From positions 253,842 through 317,841 of the forward strand of contig CAWKAZ010000011.1 in assembly GCA_963847715.1 (NCBI GenBank): a stretch of DNA of 64,000 bases. Reading direction: 5' to 3'. Below, piece by piece: positions 36,079-44,588 of this stretch. How positions within the stretch are numbered: the first letter of the stretch is position 1; each line of letters begins with the position of its first letter. The notes under the pieces are model-generated. The model had not been told where the DNA came from and did not search any database. It saw only the letters and a program-made list of their open reading frames with translations. This stretch comes from Acidiflorens sp963847715 (GTDB lineage: Bacteria; Acidobacteriota; Terriglobia; Terriglobales; Acidobacteriaceae). A program made the position numbers and the translations under genes.

Positions 36079-38601
36079 ATGACCACCGTTCAAAGACATC
36101 TCGCGATCTCAATGCTCTTGGTGTCGAGTGCCGTGGCACAGAGCACAAGCGGGACCGCAACCGTGCGAAATATCACAGCGGTCCCCGACGGCGGCGGCCT
36201 ACGTCTGGAAATCACCCTCAGCTCTCCGGTCCAACCATCGGTTGAAACCGCAGTGAATCCCGATCGGATATTGCTTGACCTTCCAGCCACAAATGCTCCC
36301 GCCAACACAAAGAAGGAAGTCAACGCGAATGGCGTGCGTCGCGTACGCACGGGTCAGCACAGCACCGTTCCGCCGGTGACCCGGGTCGTGCTTGACCTGG
36401 ATCAAGCCCACTCGTATACGACCAAGGTAGAAGGAAACCGCATCATCGTGATGGTGGGTCCCGCGTTGGGTGCAAGCCAGGCCCGGTCCTCTGGACCCGC
36501 GCCTCCTGTATCTCTCGGACTGAGCGGCATTTTCCGGCGCAAGCCAGCCGCGCCGCAATCCACAACGGACAGCCAATCGGTGTCCTCAATTTCACTTCCC
36601 ACGTCAACGCCCGACAGTACTTCGGCTCCCGCTTCGACTACGGCCGACAGCACCAAGCAATCACCGGCGCCACCCTTCTCCGGGACGCAAGCCTCGAGCG
36701 ACTCCAAACAGCGTGACGGTTCGGTCGCCACAGGAGGGTTTCCGTCTCCAACCGGTGAAACGCAGGCGGCAACATCCAAGGCGCCTGTCGCGGGCACAGC
36801 ATTTGACGCAAAGGCGGATAGCGCTTCATCAAGCAACGTCGCGCCTGTGGTGAAGACCTCGGAGATCAAGCCGGCCGAAGAGTCATCCCTGCTCTCTCCG
36901 GAATCTGGTTCGGTTGGGACTTCCGTTGCATCGGGAAAGACAGCGATGCTACTGGTTCGCAGCGATGATCCTAATCTCCGTACTGTATTCCGCGTGAAGT
37001 ACGTGGCCGACGGCATTGCGTACCTTGAAGGTGGCCGGGCGCAGGGCCTCGCGGAAGGCATGAAGCTGGAAGTCAAAGACTCGAACTTGCCGGCGCGGCA
37101 GGGGGACAGCGCCAGCGCGGACGATCCGCAGGTTATCGCTGAACTGGAAGTCAGCGGCGTAGCGGAAACTTCGGCGGTCACCGACATACATACTCCCAAA
37201 CGTCCGGTAAAGGCCGGCGATCTCGCCTACTTATCGAGCAATGACGCGGAATCGCTGGTCGCCCAACGCGCGCTGAGTGCGACGAGGCAATATCCGGCGG
37301 TCATTTCCTTCAGCGAAGGAGACACGCTGGATGAGGAGGCGCGCGAAGAGGTTCCTCGTCCACCGCTTCCATCCGTCAACCGCGCGCGAGGACGAATTGG
37401 TCTGGATTACATCACCACGGTGAGCCAGGGGACTTCGAGCATAACCAGTTCGAATCTTGGCTTTGCCTTTCGTGGCGACATCACCCGCATCGGTGGATCG
37501 CATTGGAATCTGAGCGGATATTACCGCGGCCGGTTCACCTCGCAAAACGGCGGAGGCGTCCAGACCGTGCAGGATCTGATCAACCACACCTATCACCTGA
37601 GCATGACCTACGACAATCCGAACTCGAGTCTGGTGGCTGGTTTTGGCCGGTTATATCTGCCGTGGGCGTCGAGTTTGGACACGATTGACGGCGGATATTT
37701 TGGAAAACGCCTAGCGAAGGGCGTGACTACGGGAATTTTTGGTGGCTCGACACCCGACCCAACTTCATGGAGCTACAGTCCAGATCGCGTAATTGGCGGT
37801 GGGTTCATCAACTTCGATGGCGGTACATACGAGAACTGGCATTACAGCAGCACATCCGGCGCGGGAATTAGCATGATCAACTGGGCGATAGACCGCCCGT
37901 TTGTCTTCTTTGAAGACACGGTTTCTTATAGCCGGCGATTCGCAGTCTATGAAGCGGCGCAAATCGACAGTCCCGCCGGCAACCCTGCGACGCCCGCTCC
38001 GGGACTGGGTCTCGGCCGCAGCTTTTTCACGGTGCGCGTACAGCCCTTCCAGCGGCTGGAACTGGATTTCAACCACAATTACTTCCGCGATCTCCCGACA
38101 TTTGATCCCACCCTGATTGGTACGGGATTGCTGGACAAGTTCCTGTTCACGGGATTCAGCGCGGGTGCACGCTTTGAGGTCGCAAAGCAGGTCTATCTTT
38201 CCACCACTCTGGGTAGAAGCAACCGCAGCGGTGACACAAGTTCGTCTCTGAACGAGATGTATGGTCTTACATTCAACCGGCTGCCGTTACTGCACATACG
38301 TGCTTCGGCGAACTACGCGAAATTCGATAGCTCGTTTGGAAGTGGATCCTACGAAGCGGTCACCGTCTCGCGTCAGATGAGCGAGAACTTCCGTCTCGAA
38401 TTCCTGGCAGGGCAACAGGATTTCGCTTCCTCGGTGACCTCCGCCAACCGCTCGCGCTTCCTCACTTCAACCTGGGAAACGACGTTCGGGCCGCACTACT
38501 ACTTGCAGGGAAACTTCACCATCAACCGGGGACAGATGAACTACGAGCAGTATTTGTTCTCGATTGGCTACCGCTTTGATAACAGGAAGAATCATCAATG
38601 A
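36079..38601 (+). CDS. AMIN-domain outer-membrane beta-barrel protein (840 aa)
   Basis: Signal peptide over the first 21 residues (MTTVQRHLAISMLLVSSAVA). Residues about 28-117 look like an AMIN domain (LRLEITLSSPVQPSVETAV, ILLDLPATN, TRVVLDLDQAHSYTTKVEGN), known from PilQ and amidases to bind the cell wall. A long Ser/Thr/Pro linker follows to about 285, then a small domain (RAQGLAEGMKLEVKD) near 310. From about 436 to the C-terminus the pattern of alternating polar and aromatic residues (GRIGLDYITTVSQGTSSITS, LSGYYRGRF, YLFSIGYRF) fits a transmembrane beta-barrel. It lies directly after two multiheme genes, as porins do in porin-cytochrome loci. It is not recognisably MtrB. Confidence 0.75.
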   Translation: MTTVQRHLAISMLLVSSAVAQSTSGTATVRNITAVPDGGGLRLEITLSSPVQPSVETAVNPDRILLDLPATNAPANTKKEVNANGVRRVRTGQHSTVPPVTRVVLDLDQAHSYTTKVEGNRIIVMVGPALGASQARSSGPAPPVSLGLSGIFRRKPAAPQSTTDSQSVSSISLPTSTPDSTSAPASTTADSTKQSPAPPFSGTQASSDSKQRDGSVATGGFPSPTGETQAATSKAPVAGTAFDAKADSASSSNVAPVVKTSEIKPAEESSLLSPESGSVGTSVASGKTAMLLVRSDDPNLRTVFRVKYVADGIAYLEGGRAQGLAEGMKLEVKDSNLPARQGDSASADDPQVIAELEVSGVAETSAVTDIHTPKRPVKAGDLAYLSSNDAESLVAQRALSATRQYPAVISFSEGDTLDEEAREEVPRPPLPSVNRARGRIGLDYITTVSQGTSSITSSNLGFAFRGDITRIGGSHWNLSGYYRGRFTSQNGGGVQTVQDLINHTYHLSMTYDNPNSSLVAGFGRLYLPWASSLDTIDGGYFGKRLAKGVTTGIFGGSTPDPTSWSYSPDRVIGGGFINFDGGTYENWHYSSTSGAGISMINWAIDRPFVFFEDTVSYSRRFAVYEAAQIDSPAGNPATPAPGLGLGRSFFTVRVQPFQRLELDFNHNYFRDLPTFDPTLIGTGLLDKFLFTGFSAGARFEVAKQVYLSTTLGRSNRSGDTSSSLNEMYGLTFNRLPLLHIRASANYAKFDSSFGSGSYEAVTVSRQMSENFRLEFLAGQQDFASSVTSANRSRFLTSTWETTFGPHYYLQGNFTINRGQMNYEQYLFSIGYRFDNRKNHQ

Positions 38602-39440
38602 TCGGAAAGAACAAAATGGCGAACCAGTTTGTGAGCACAACGCTGATAGTCATGATGTACGTCGGGTACTGCCTTGGGAGCGATAGGCCGGCGGATCAGC
38701 GCCCACAGGCCACCGACCGTGACAAGCTGCAGACTTTGCTGCAACGCACCGGTGAGCAGATGAACGCGTATGTCGAAAAATTCTCCGACGTGCGGTGCAC
38801 GGAGAGGGTCATCCAGGAAAAGTTCAGGAACAACGGTGGTGAAAAAGTCGATCTGAAAGAAGAGTCCAGCTACGACTACCTCGTGATGCTGAGCAACAAC
38901 GGAGGAGAACTAAGCCTGTCGGAGTCCCGCCTTCCGGTGCGCGAGGCCAAAGCGGACAAGAAGAACCGCTCAATGCTGGTGAGTAACGGTTTTGCCACTC
39001 TCTTTCTCGTGTTCCATCCTCTTTATGCCAACAGTTTTGAGTTTAGCGAGCGCGGAGAGGAAGTCGTCAACGGCCGTCGGCAGACGAAAATTGCCTTTCG
39101 GCATATTCACGGCACACGCACTCCGGCCGCACTCGCGCTGCGTGGACGGGAGTATCCGCTGGAACTTTCGGGTACCGCATGGATTGACATGGAAACAGGG
39201 AGCCTCAGCCGGATCTCGGCTGGAATCGATAACACCATGGCAGATGTAGGGTTGAACACTCTGCAATCCGATGTGATGTTCGCACCATTCTCATTCCACG
39301 ATCCGGAGGAAACCTACTGGTTTCCGCAACGCGCCATCGTGGAGGTCGAGACACCCCGCCAGCATTGGCGGAACACGCACGAATTTACGAACTACAAGAG
39401 ATTTTCAGTCAGCACCGAGGAGCAGGTTGCCACCAAATGA
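38598..39440 (+). CDS. Secreted hypothetical protein of the cytochrome locus (280 aa)
   Basis: Overlaps the barrel gene by 4 bp (ATGA), so translation is coupled. Signal peptide around MANQFVSTTLIVMMYVGYCL. The mature part begins with a helix (LQTLLQRTGEQMNAYVEKFS) and one Cys in DVRCTERV. It then has a beta-rich section (GRRQTKIAFRHIHGTRTPAA, YPLELSGTAWIDMETGSLSR) that recalls LolA-like or outer-membrane lipoprotein-sorting folds. The C-terminus reads RQHWRNTHEFTNYKRFSV. No heme motif. Likely an assembly or accessory factor for the barrel and cytochromes; inferred from coupling. Confidence 0.7.
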   Translation: MIGKNKMANQFVSTTLIVMMYVGYCLGSDRPADQRPQATDRDKLQTLLQRTGEQMNAYVEKFSDVRCTERVIQEKFRNNGGEKVDLKEESSYDYLVMLSNNGGELSLSESRLPVREAKADKKNRSMLVSNGFATLFLVFHPLYANSFEFSERGEEVVNGRRQTKIAFRHIHGTRTPAALALRGREYPLELSGTAWIDMETGSLSRISAGIDNTMADVGLNTLQSDVMFAPFSFHDPEETYWFPQRAIVEVETPRQHWRNTHEFTNYKRFSVSTEEQVATK

Positions 39441-40390
39441 GCGCCAACGCCACAGCAGTCCGTCTTGCCACCGCCGCGGCTCAACCCGCCGTTGACACCG
39501 AAAGAGGCCATCGGGTCCGGTTGTTTCTCGGATACCTGATCTCCATTGCCCTGGTCGTGGGCATTTTTGTCTACGGCTTTAACTACTACACGCTCGCGTC
39601 GTCAGAGCGGCCGTTTTCTCCCAAGCACGTCTTGCTGAAACCAAGCGGTGCAATTGGTGTGAAACTTGGCATGCTGGGATTGGGAATGTTTCTGTGCATC
39701 TTTCTTTATCCTCTCCGCAAGCGCTGGACCTGGCTGGGACGGCAAGGTAGTTCGCGACACTGGCTGGACAATCACGTTCTGTTGGGACTCGCCGCACCGT
39801 TCGTGATTGCGTTGCATGCGGCGTTCAAATTTCGCGGTTTCGCCGGCATTGCATTCTGGATCATGCTCGCAGTTTCGCTGAGCGGCGTCATCGGCCGCTA
39901 CCTCTACGGGCAGATTCCCCGAAGCCTGAATGCGGCCGAGCTTTCTCTGAAAGAAGTACAGGAAATCCAGACCAAGCTCGGCCAAGAACTCGCGGAACAG
40001 AGAATCCTTCCTCAGTCCGACTTGAGAGCGGTGCTGAGCCTGCCTTCGGCCGAGCGCGTGCAGAAACTGCCGACGGTCGTGGCCCTGGCGTACATGATGC
40101 TGCTCGATCTGAGCCGCATCTTCAAAATTGCTTCCTTGAGAAGAAGGCACCTCGGTTTTGGCGAAGCACTTTTGACACTTGGCGGCCTGTTGAAAACGAA
40201 GCATCCTGAACTGGAGCAAGCCGTAGAGGTCGCTCGCGAGGAGGCTTCGATCGCGAAACGGGTACTGTTTCTCTCCTGTTCGCAGAAAGTTTTCCATCTT
40301 TGGCATGTTGTGCATAAGCCATTCAGCTACACATTTGCGTTGCTGGCCATCGTCCACATCGTCTTGGTCGTGATGATGGGATATTTCTGA
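39437..40390 (+). CDS. Membrane protein with two HX13H helices, putative di-heme b-type cytochrome (317 aa)
   Basis: ATG 39437 overlaps the previous stop (ATGA). Helices: FLGYLISIALVVGIFVYGF, LGMLGLGMFLCIFLYPL, NHVLLGLAAPFVIALHAAF, GIAFWIMLAVSLSGVIGRY and FSYTFALLAIVHIVLVVMMG. Two of them carry histidines exactly 14 apart (H113/H127 and H293/H307), i.e. HX13H, the hallmark of ferric-reductase/NOX-type heme b pairs. A charged cytoplasmic section (about 165-275) lies between. With the adjacent flavoprotein it would form an inner-membrane electron-transfer unit delivering electrons to periplasmic hemes. No FAD domain of its own. Function inferred. Confidence 0.62.
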   Translation: MSANATAVRLATAAAQPAVDTERGHRVRLFLGYLISIALVVGIFVYGFNYYTLASSERPFSPKHVLLKPSGAIGVKLGMLGLGMFLCIFLYPLRKRWTWLGRQGSSRHWLDNHVLLGLAAPFVIALHAAFKFRGFAGIAFWIMLAVSLSGVIGRYLYGQIPRSLNAAELSLKEVQEIQTKLGQELAEQRILPQSDLRAVLSLPSAERVQKLPTVVALAYMMLLDLSRIFKIASLRRRHLGFGEALLTLGGLLKTKHPELEQAVEVAREEASIAKRVLFLSCSQKVFHLWHVVHKPFSYTFALLAIVHIVLVVMMGYF

Positions 40391-40419
40391 CGTACTCCGT
40401 GGAGATGGGGCCCGATTAA

Positions 40420-41814
40420 ATGGACACGATCGTCGCATTAGTGATCGCCGCTATTGTGGGTATATTTTTTGTACGCGGCTATTTGAAGAGTCTCAAGAGA
40501 CAGGAAGAGCAGGCCCGTGCCTCGGCCGCCAAGGGGGCCCTGTTTTCAGAAGGACCAAAATCTCAACATCCGCATATCGACACGGCGTGGTGCATCGGCT
40601 GCGGCGGTTGCACATCCGTGTGTCCCGAGGGCGATGTCCTCGCGATGTTTGCCGGCAAGGCCGTCATCGTAAACGGTCACAAATGTATCGGACACGGGCT
40701 CTGCGCCGAGGCGTGCCCGGTGGGCGCCATCACGATGGTGCTGGCCAGCCCCAGTATGAATGCAGATATGCCGCGCCTGACTCCGGAATACGAAACAAGC
40801 CTCGAAAATCTCTTCATTGTTGGTGAACTCGGTGGCCTGGCTCTCATCAAGAATGCTGTGAACCAGGGCCGTGAGTGCGCGGACACTGTCGCCAAGCGAC
40901 TTTCCGCAGCCGTGAGGGGCAAATCCGACCCCAATGTCTTCGATTTGCTGATCGTCGGGGCTGGACCCGCCGGTATCGCCGCCTCGCTTCGCGCCATCGA
41001 GCACGAACTCAATTACATCACCCTGGAACGGGATGAGGTTGGTGGCACCGTCGCCAAGTATCCTCGGCAAAAGCTGGTAATGACCAGCCCAGTGGAATTT
41101 CCGATGTACGGGAAGTTCAAGAAGACGGAGCTTTCCAAGGAGAACCTGCTCGCTTTCTGGGACATGGTTCTAAACCGCGCCGACTTCAACGTGCGCACCG
41201 ACGAAAAAGTGGAAGACATTAAGAAAAGCGCGGACGGTGTGTTTACGGTAGTGACGGTGAACAACCAGTATCGGGCGCGAGCCATAATCCTCGCGCTGGG
41301 ACGGACGGGCACCCCGCGCAAACTTGGCGTCAAGGGTGAGGAATTGCCCAAGGTGATGTACCGCCTGATCGAAGCAGACCATTACGTTAACAAACAGATT
41401 CTTGTGGTTGGCGGAGGCGACAGCGCGGTGGAAGCGGCCATGGGGCTAGCCTTCCAGGTTGGCAACAAAGTGACGCTGTCGTACCGGCAATCCGCCTTCG
41501 GACGGATCAAGGAACGCAACGTCAAGCGCGTCGAGGATTCCGTCCGTAAAGGGAAACTGACAGTGCTCTTCAATTCAAATCCGGTGGAGTTCACAGAGAA
41601 TTCCGTTGTATTGGAAGTAAACGGAGTGCGTCAGGAAATTCCAAATGACTTTGTCTGGGTCTTTGCCGGAGGCACGCCGCCCAACGATTTCCTCAAAAAA
41701 ATCGGAGTAGGATTTGGTATGCAGGATATGGCGTTGCAAGCGGGAAAAGAAGCCAGGCAGGCCGCCGCTGACAAGAAGCACCTTGCTGGCGCGGGTGCAT
41801 CGGCTTCGAGGTAG
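40420..41814 (+). CDS. Membrane-anchored Fe-S/FAD/NAD(P)H oxidoreductase (464 aa)
   Basis: One N-terminal helix (VALVIAAIVGIFFVRGYL), then a ferredoxin part with C58-C61-C64-C68 (CIGCGGCTSVCPEG) and a second site C89-H92-C95-C99 (CIGHGLCAEACPVG) in which His replaces the second Cys. The rest is a TrxR-like flavoprotein: FAD motif GAGPAG (180-185), NAD(P)H motif GGGDSAVEAA (331-340) and a second FAD motif VWVFAGGTPPNDFL. The redox CxxC of thioredoxin reductase is absent. It probably takes electrons from NAD(P)H and passes them through the clusters to the b-type protein 30 bp upstream. Last gene of the locus. Confidence 0.85.
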   Translation: MDTIVALVIAAIVGIFFVRGYLKSLKRQEEQARASAAKGALFSEGPKSQHPHIDTAWCIGCGGCTSVCPEGDVLAMFAGKAVIVNGHKCIGHGLCAEACPVGAITMVLASPSMNADMPRLTPEYETSLENLFIVGELGGLALIKNAVNQGRECADTVAKRLSAAVRGKSDPNVFDLLIVGAGPAGIAASLRAIEHELNYITLERDEVGGTVAKYPRQKLVMTSPVEFPMYGKFKKTELSKENLLAFWDMVLNRADFNVRTDEKVEDIKKSADGVFTVVTVNNQYRARAIILALGRTGTPRKLGVKGEELPKVMYRLIEADHYVNKQILVVGGGDSAVEAAMGLAFQVGNKVTLSYRQSAFGRIKERNVKRVEDSVRKGKLTVLFNSNPVEFTENSVVLEVNGVRQEIPNDFVWVFAGGTPPNDFLKKIGVGFGMQDMALQAGKEARQAAADKKHLAGAGASASR

Positions 41815-41862
41815 CACGGTTACTGCGTCGCGGTTCCACCTCAAGAAATGAATTTGTTGCCT

Positions 41863-41880
41863 CACTCGAAGTATCGAGTG
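41863..41880 (+). terminator. Hairpin after the cytochrome locus
   Basis: CACTCGA-AGTA-TCGAGTG, 7-bp stem, 49 bp after the last gene of the locus. No T-run, so termination is uncertain. Confidence 0.35.
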
Positions 41881-41915
41881 CGAGGGTTCTCTGGCACGTT
41901 ACGGATGACGAGGGA

Positions 41916-41981
41916 TTGGTGCCGGGAGGGGGAGTCGAACCCCCAAGACCCGAAGGTCGGCGGATTTTGAGTCCGCTGCGT
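41916..41981 (-). repeat. 66-bp duplicate of the 3' part of tRNA-Leu (attachment-site-like)
   Basis: Identical to 44103-44168: CCA end, T-arm, variable arm and most of the anticodon arm, but without the D-arm and 5' acceptor strand. This is the pattern left by site-specific integration at a tRNA 3' end. Confidence 0.85.
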
Positions 41982-42268
41982 ATCTCCATATAGCTATGAT
42001 AATAAAACAGTTATGTTGTACAAGATGTGAAAGTGTGTAAGCAAATGTGTCGGTTTTGAAGGTTTCCCACCGATCAGGTTGCAATTAAGGAGCCGCCGAG
42101 ATACAAGTTCGGATCGAGCCCGGGAAGGTGCATCATGCACCTCACACCCAGGTGACGCGCCACGAACCGGAATGAGTCCCAGTACATGCCTAGCGTTCCG
42201 GATCAGACGAGTCTATAATCCGACATGGACGAGCCATTAATCCGAATTGGACGGAGCCTCTGCCCGGC

Positions 42269-43510
42269 ATGGACGATACCGATCACGCCCTCTATCCTCG
42301 CTTTTCCGCCGAACTGGTGGCCACCGCGCTCAAGGACACGCCGGTTGTTATGGTTACGGGGCCTCGCCAGTGCGGCAAGACCACACTGGTACGCGATTTA
42401 GTCGCGGGTAATCGCGAATTCATCACCATGGACGACGACACGGTGCTGGCCGCGGCACGCAGCGATCCCACTGGGTTAGTGCGAGCGCTCGACCGAACAA
42501 CGATTGACGAAGTACAGCGAGTGCCAGACCTTCTCCGGGCCATCAAGAAGTCAGTGGATGAAGATCGCCGAGCCGGCCGGTTTCTATTGACGGGCTCAGC
42601 CAATATTCTCACTCTGCCCCAAGTCTCGGAGAGTCTAGCTGGCCGCATGGAGATCGTGAGCCTTCTGCCCCTCTCGCGGGCCGAAATCCGAGGCAAGAAG
42701 CCCGGGTTCCTCAAAGCAGCTTTCGAGAGCAAACTTGGCAAATCTGCGGAGCCAATGATCGGCAAAGACCTCGTACAAACCGTGCTGACTGGCGGCTACC
42801 CCGAAATGCTGCGGCGTGAAGATCCAAAACGACGCCAGACATGGGCACGCGATTATGTAGGAGCCATCGTGCAGCGGGATGTGCGCGAGGTTGCCGACGT
42901 GGAAAAACTCGACCAAATGCCGCGTCTGCTACAGGTTCTTGCACACCATTCTGGCCAGCTCACCAATTTCACGCAGATAGGCGGCCAAGTTGGGTTTGAC
43001 GACAAGACCACAAGGAAATACGTCGCCATCCTGGAGCAGTTGTTTCTCGTTCGTCGGGTGGAACCGTGGTTTCGGAACCAGTTGAAGCGTTTGGTAAAGA
43101 CGCCCAAGCTGCATTTCCTTGACTCCGGCCTGCTCGGCGCACTCTTAGGAGTTAGTGTGGAGCGGGTCGCGAAAGACCGGACAATCTTCGGACCGTTGCT
43201 GGAAACGTTCGTTTTCTCTGAGGTGTTGAAACAGGCGTCTTGGTTTGGTGAGAGCTGCGCTTTATACCACTACCGGGACAAAGATCAAGACGAGGTTGAC
43301 CTTGTGATCGAAGCGGGAAGTGGCGCATTGGTCGGTATCGAAGTCAAGGCGAGCGCTACCGTGAATGCTGGCGACTTCAAGGGACTCCGAAAGTTGGCGG
43401 AGGCCTGCGGCGACAACTTCAAGCTGGGAGTGGTTCTCTACGATGGCGGAAGGCCGGTCCCCTTCGGCGACCGTCTTGTTGCTGCGCCAATATCTTGCTT
43501 GTGGGCGTGA
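42269..43510 (+). CDS. AAA_14 / DUF4143 ATP-binding protein (413 aa)
   Basis: Walker A GPRQCGKT (residues 31-38), Walker B-like TTIDEVQRVPDLL (D81/E82), and a sensor-type LLTGSANI. The C-terminal DUF4143 region (from about 200) has LFLVRRVEPWFRN, KLHFLDSGLLGALLG and a nuclease-fold-like tail DQDEVDLVIE...VGIEVKA near 335-362, with the Asp/Glu and E-x-K residues of PD-(D/E)XK enzymes. Family length is usually 380-420, so it is complete. Such proteins are common, often on islands; a role in defence or DNA handling is suspected but unproven. No antitoxin is adjacent. Confidence 0.9.
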   Translation: MDDTDHALYPRFSAELVATALKDTPVVMVTGPRQCGKTTLVRDLVAGNREFITMDDDTVLAAARSDPTGLVRALDRTTIDEVQRVPDLLRAIKKSVDEDRRAGRFLLTGSANILTLPQVSESLAGRMEIVSLLPLSRAEIRGKKPGFLKAAFESKLGKSAEPMIGKDLVQTVLTGGYPEMLRREDPKRRQTWARDYVGAIVQRDVREVADVEKLDQMPRLLQVLAHHSGQLTNFTQIGGQVGFDDKTTRKYVAILEQLFLVRRVEPWFRNQLKRLVKTPKLHFLDSGLLGALLGVSVERVAKDRTIFGPLLETFVFSEVLKQASWFGESCALYHYRDKDQDEVDLVIEAGSGALVGIEVKASATVNAGDFKGLRKLAEACGDNFKLGVVLYDGGRPVPFGDRLVAAPISCLWA

Positions 43511-43694
43511 CTCGAATTCTCGCGGTCTTCGGGGCGCAGTGGATGAAAGTGTGTAAGCGTCCGGTTGTGACCATCTAGACAATTAGACAGCAGGAAGTCA
43601 TTCTGCAGAAGTGGACATGTCAGATAGGAATCCACTTGGAGCGGAGATTTCGCATCCAAGGAGAGAGAGCGCCCGGAAAGCGCTCGATTCGAGA

Positions 43695-43940
43695 ATGCAG
43701 AGAGTTCCGGTAGAGTCCAGCAGTATCGCCAGCATCGGCTACGCTGCCCAGGAACGCGTGCTGGAACTGGAGTTTCGCCAATCGGGCGACGTCTATCAAT
43801 ACTTTGACGTGCCCGCCGAGGAATACACCGCATTCCTCGCCGCCGACTCCAAAGGCACCTACGTGAATCAGAAGCTCAAACCTCGGGGATATCGCTACCA
43901 GCGGCTCCCGTTCTCATCGAAATGTGTAACTGATGTGTAA
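43695..43940 (+). CDS. KTSC domain protein (81 aa)
   Basis: Residues 1-70 from ATG 43695 match the KTSC domain (MQRVPVESSSIASIGYAAQE, VLELEFRQSGDVYQYFDVPA, EEYTAFLAADSKGTYVNQKL). KTSC is usually fused to lysyl-tRNA synthetase in some species or stands alone. The frame is open upstream to 43611, but the domain begins at 43695. The C-terminal tail (PFSSKCVTDV) runs into a TGTGTAA motif and may be altered by island formation. Function unknown. Confidence 0.8.
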   Translation: MQRVPVESSSIASIGYAAQERVLELEFRQSGDVYQYFDVPAEEYTAFLAADSKGTYVNQKLKPRGYRYQRLPFSSKCVTDV

Positions 43941-44103
43941 GCCTCACCTACTTAGTACGTGTCCATAAACCTACGGATTTCAATGTGATAGATTTTCATT
44001 TCGTGACCATATATGGCGCGAAATCCGCTGCGTCTGCTCCAGAGGTGCATCTCATGCGGGGAGCTGGCACCAGCTAGCCGCTTATTCTGTGGGCTTTTTG
44101 GGT

Positions 44104-44190
44104 TGGTGCCGGGAGGGGGAGTCGAACCCCCAAGACCCGAAGGTCGGCGGATTTTGAGTCCGCTGCGTCTGCCAGTTCCGCCATCCCGGC
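44104..44190 (-). tRNA. tRNA-Leu (anticodon CAA)
   Basis: Complete class II tRNA on the minus strand: 7-bp acceptor GCCGGGA/TCCCGGC, anticodon stem GCGGA/TCCGC with loop CTCAAAA (CAA), long variable arm, T-arm GGGGG-TTCGACT-CCCCC, and encoded CCA. Confidence 0.96.
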
Positions 44191-44588
44191 TCTACTTGCA
44201 AGTGCTTGGTTTTACGACCATTTTATGGCTCTGTTCCCTCTTCATCCAAAATGACGAATGTGCAACTGTGTAAGAAAGTGTGTCAGTTTTCCCGGATTTC
44301 CACAGCTCGTGTCATTTTGCCCGTGAAGCGCTTTGCCGGCGATTCTCGGGCTAAGAGTCCATTGCCAAGTCATAAGAAAGCACCCGCACGAAATTCTACC
44401 ACTTCATCAAGAGCTGCTCTACCTTTTGATTTCACGCCAGGCGGACGACTTGGGTCTGTGAGCTTATGGCCGAGCGGCGCCAAGAGCGGCGTTTTTTTCG
44501 TCCGAAGCGTGCCGCAGGTCGTTCCCGAACGCGCGGCTGTGGTTTGGTTCAGCTAGGGCTGAAAGAGCCAACTAGCGTCCCTGCTTCT
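44191..44588. other. Gene-free region right of tRNA-Leu
   Basis: About 400 bases with no supported gene. It contains one TGTGTAAG...GTGTGTC block at 44266-44290 that resembles 42033-42056. Confidence 0.4.

Larger units (their letters stand above)
41916..44168. mobile_element. Mini genomic island at tRNA-Leu, no integrase
   Basis: About 2.2 kb between the tRNA-Leu 3' end and the 66-bp duplicate. It carries only the AAA/DUF4143 gene and the KTSC gene. TGTGTAAG-type motifs recur at 42034, 43550, 43934 and 44267. An integrase gene is not present, so it is a remnant or was mobilised in trans. Confidence 0.65.

Noticed and set aside
44024..44037. 14-bp match to the tRNA-Leu anticodon-arm region (TCCGCTGCGTCTGC) as a third att fragment
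   Set aside because: Too short to separate from chance without other matching flanks.
44013..44273. Plus-strand frame of 86 codons across tRNA-Leu
   Set aside because: It overlaps the whole tRNA gene on the opposite strand and has no protein-like features.
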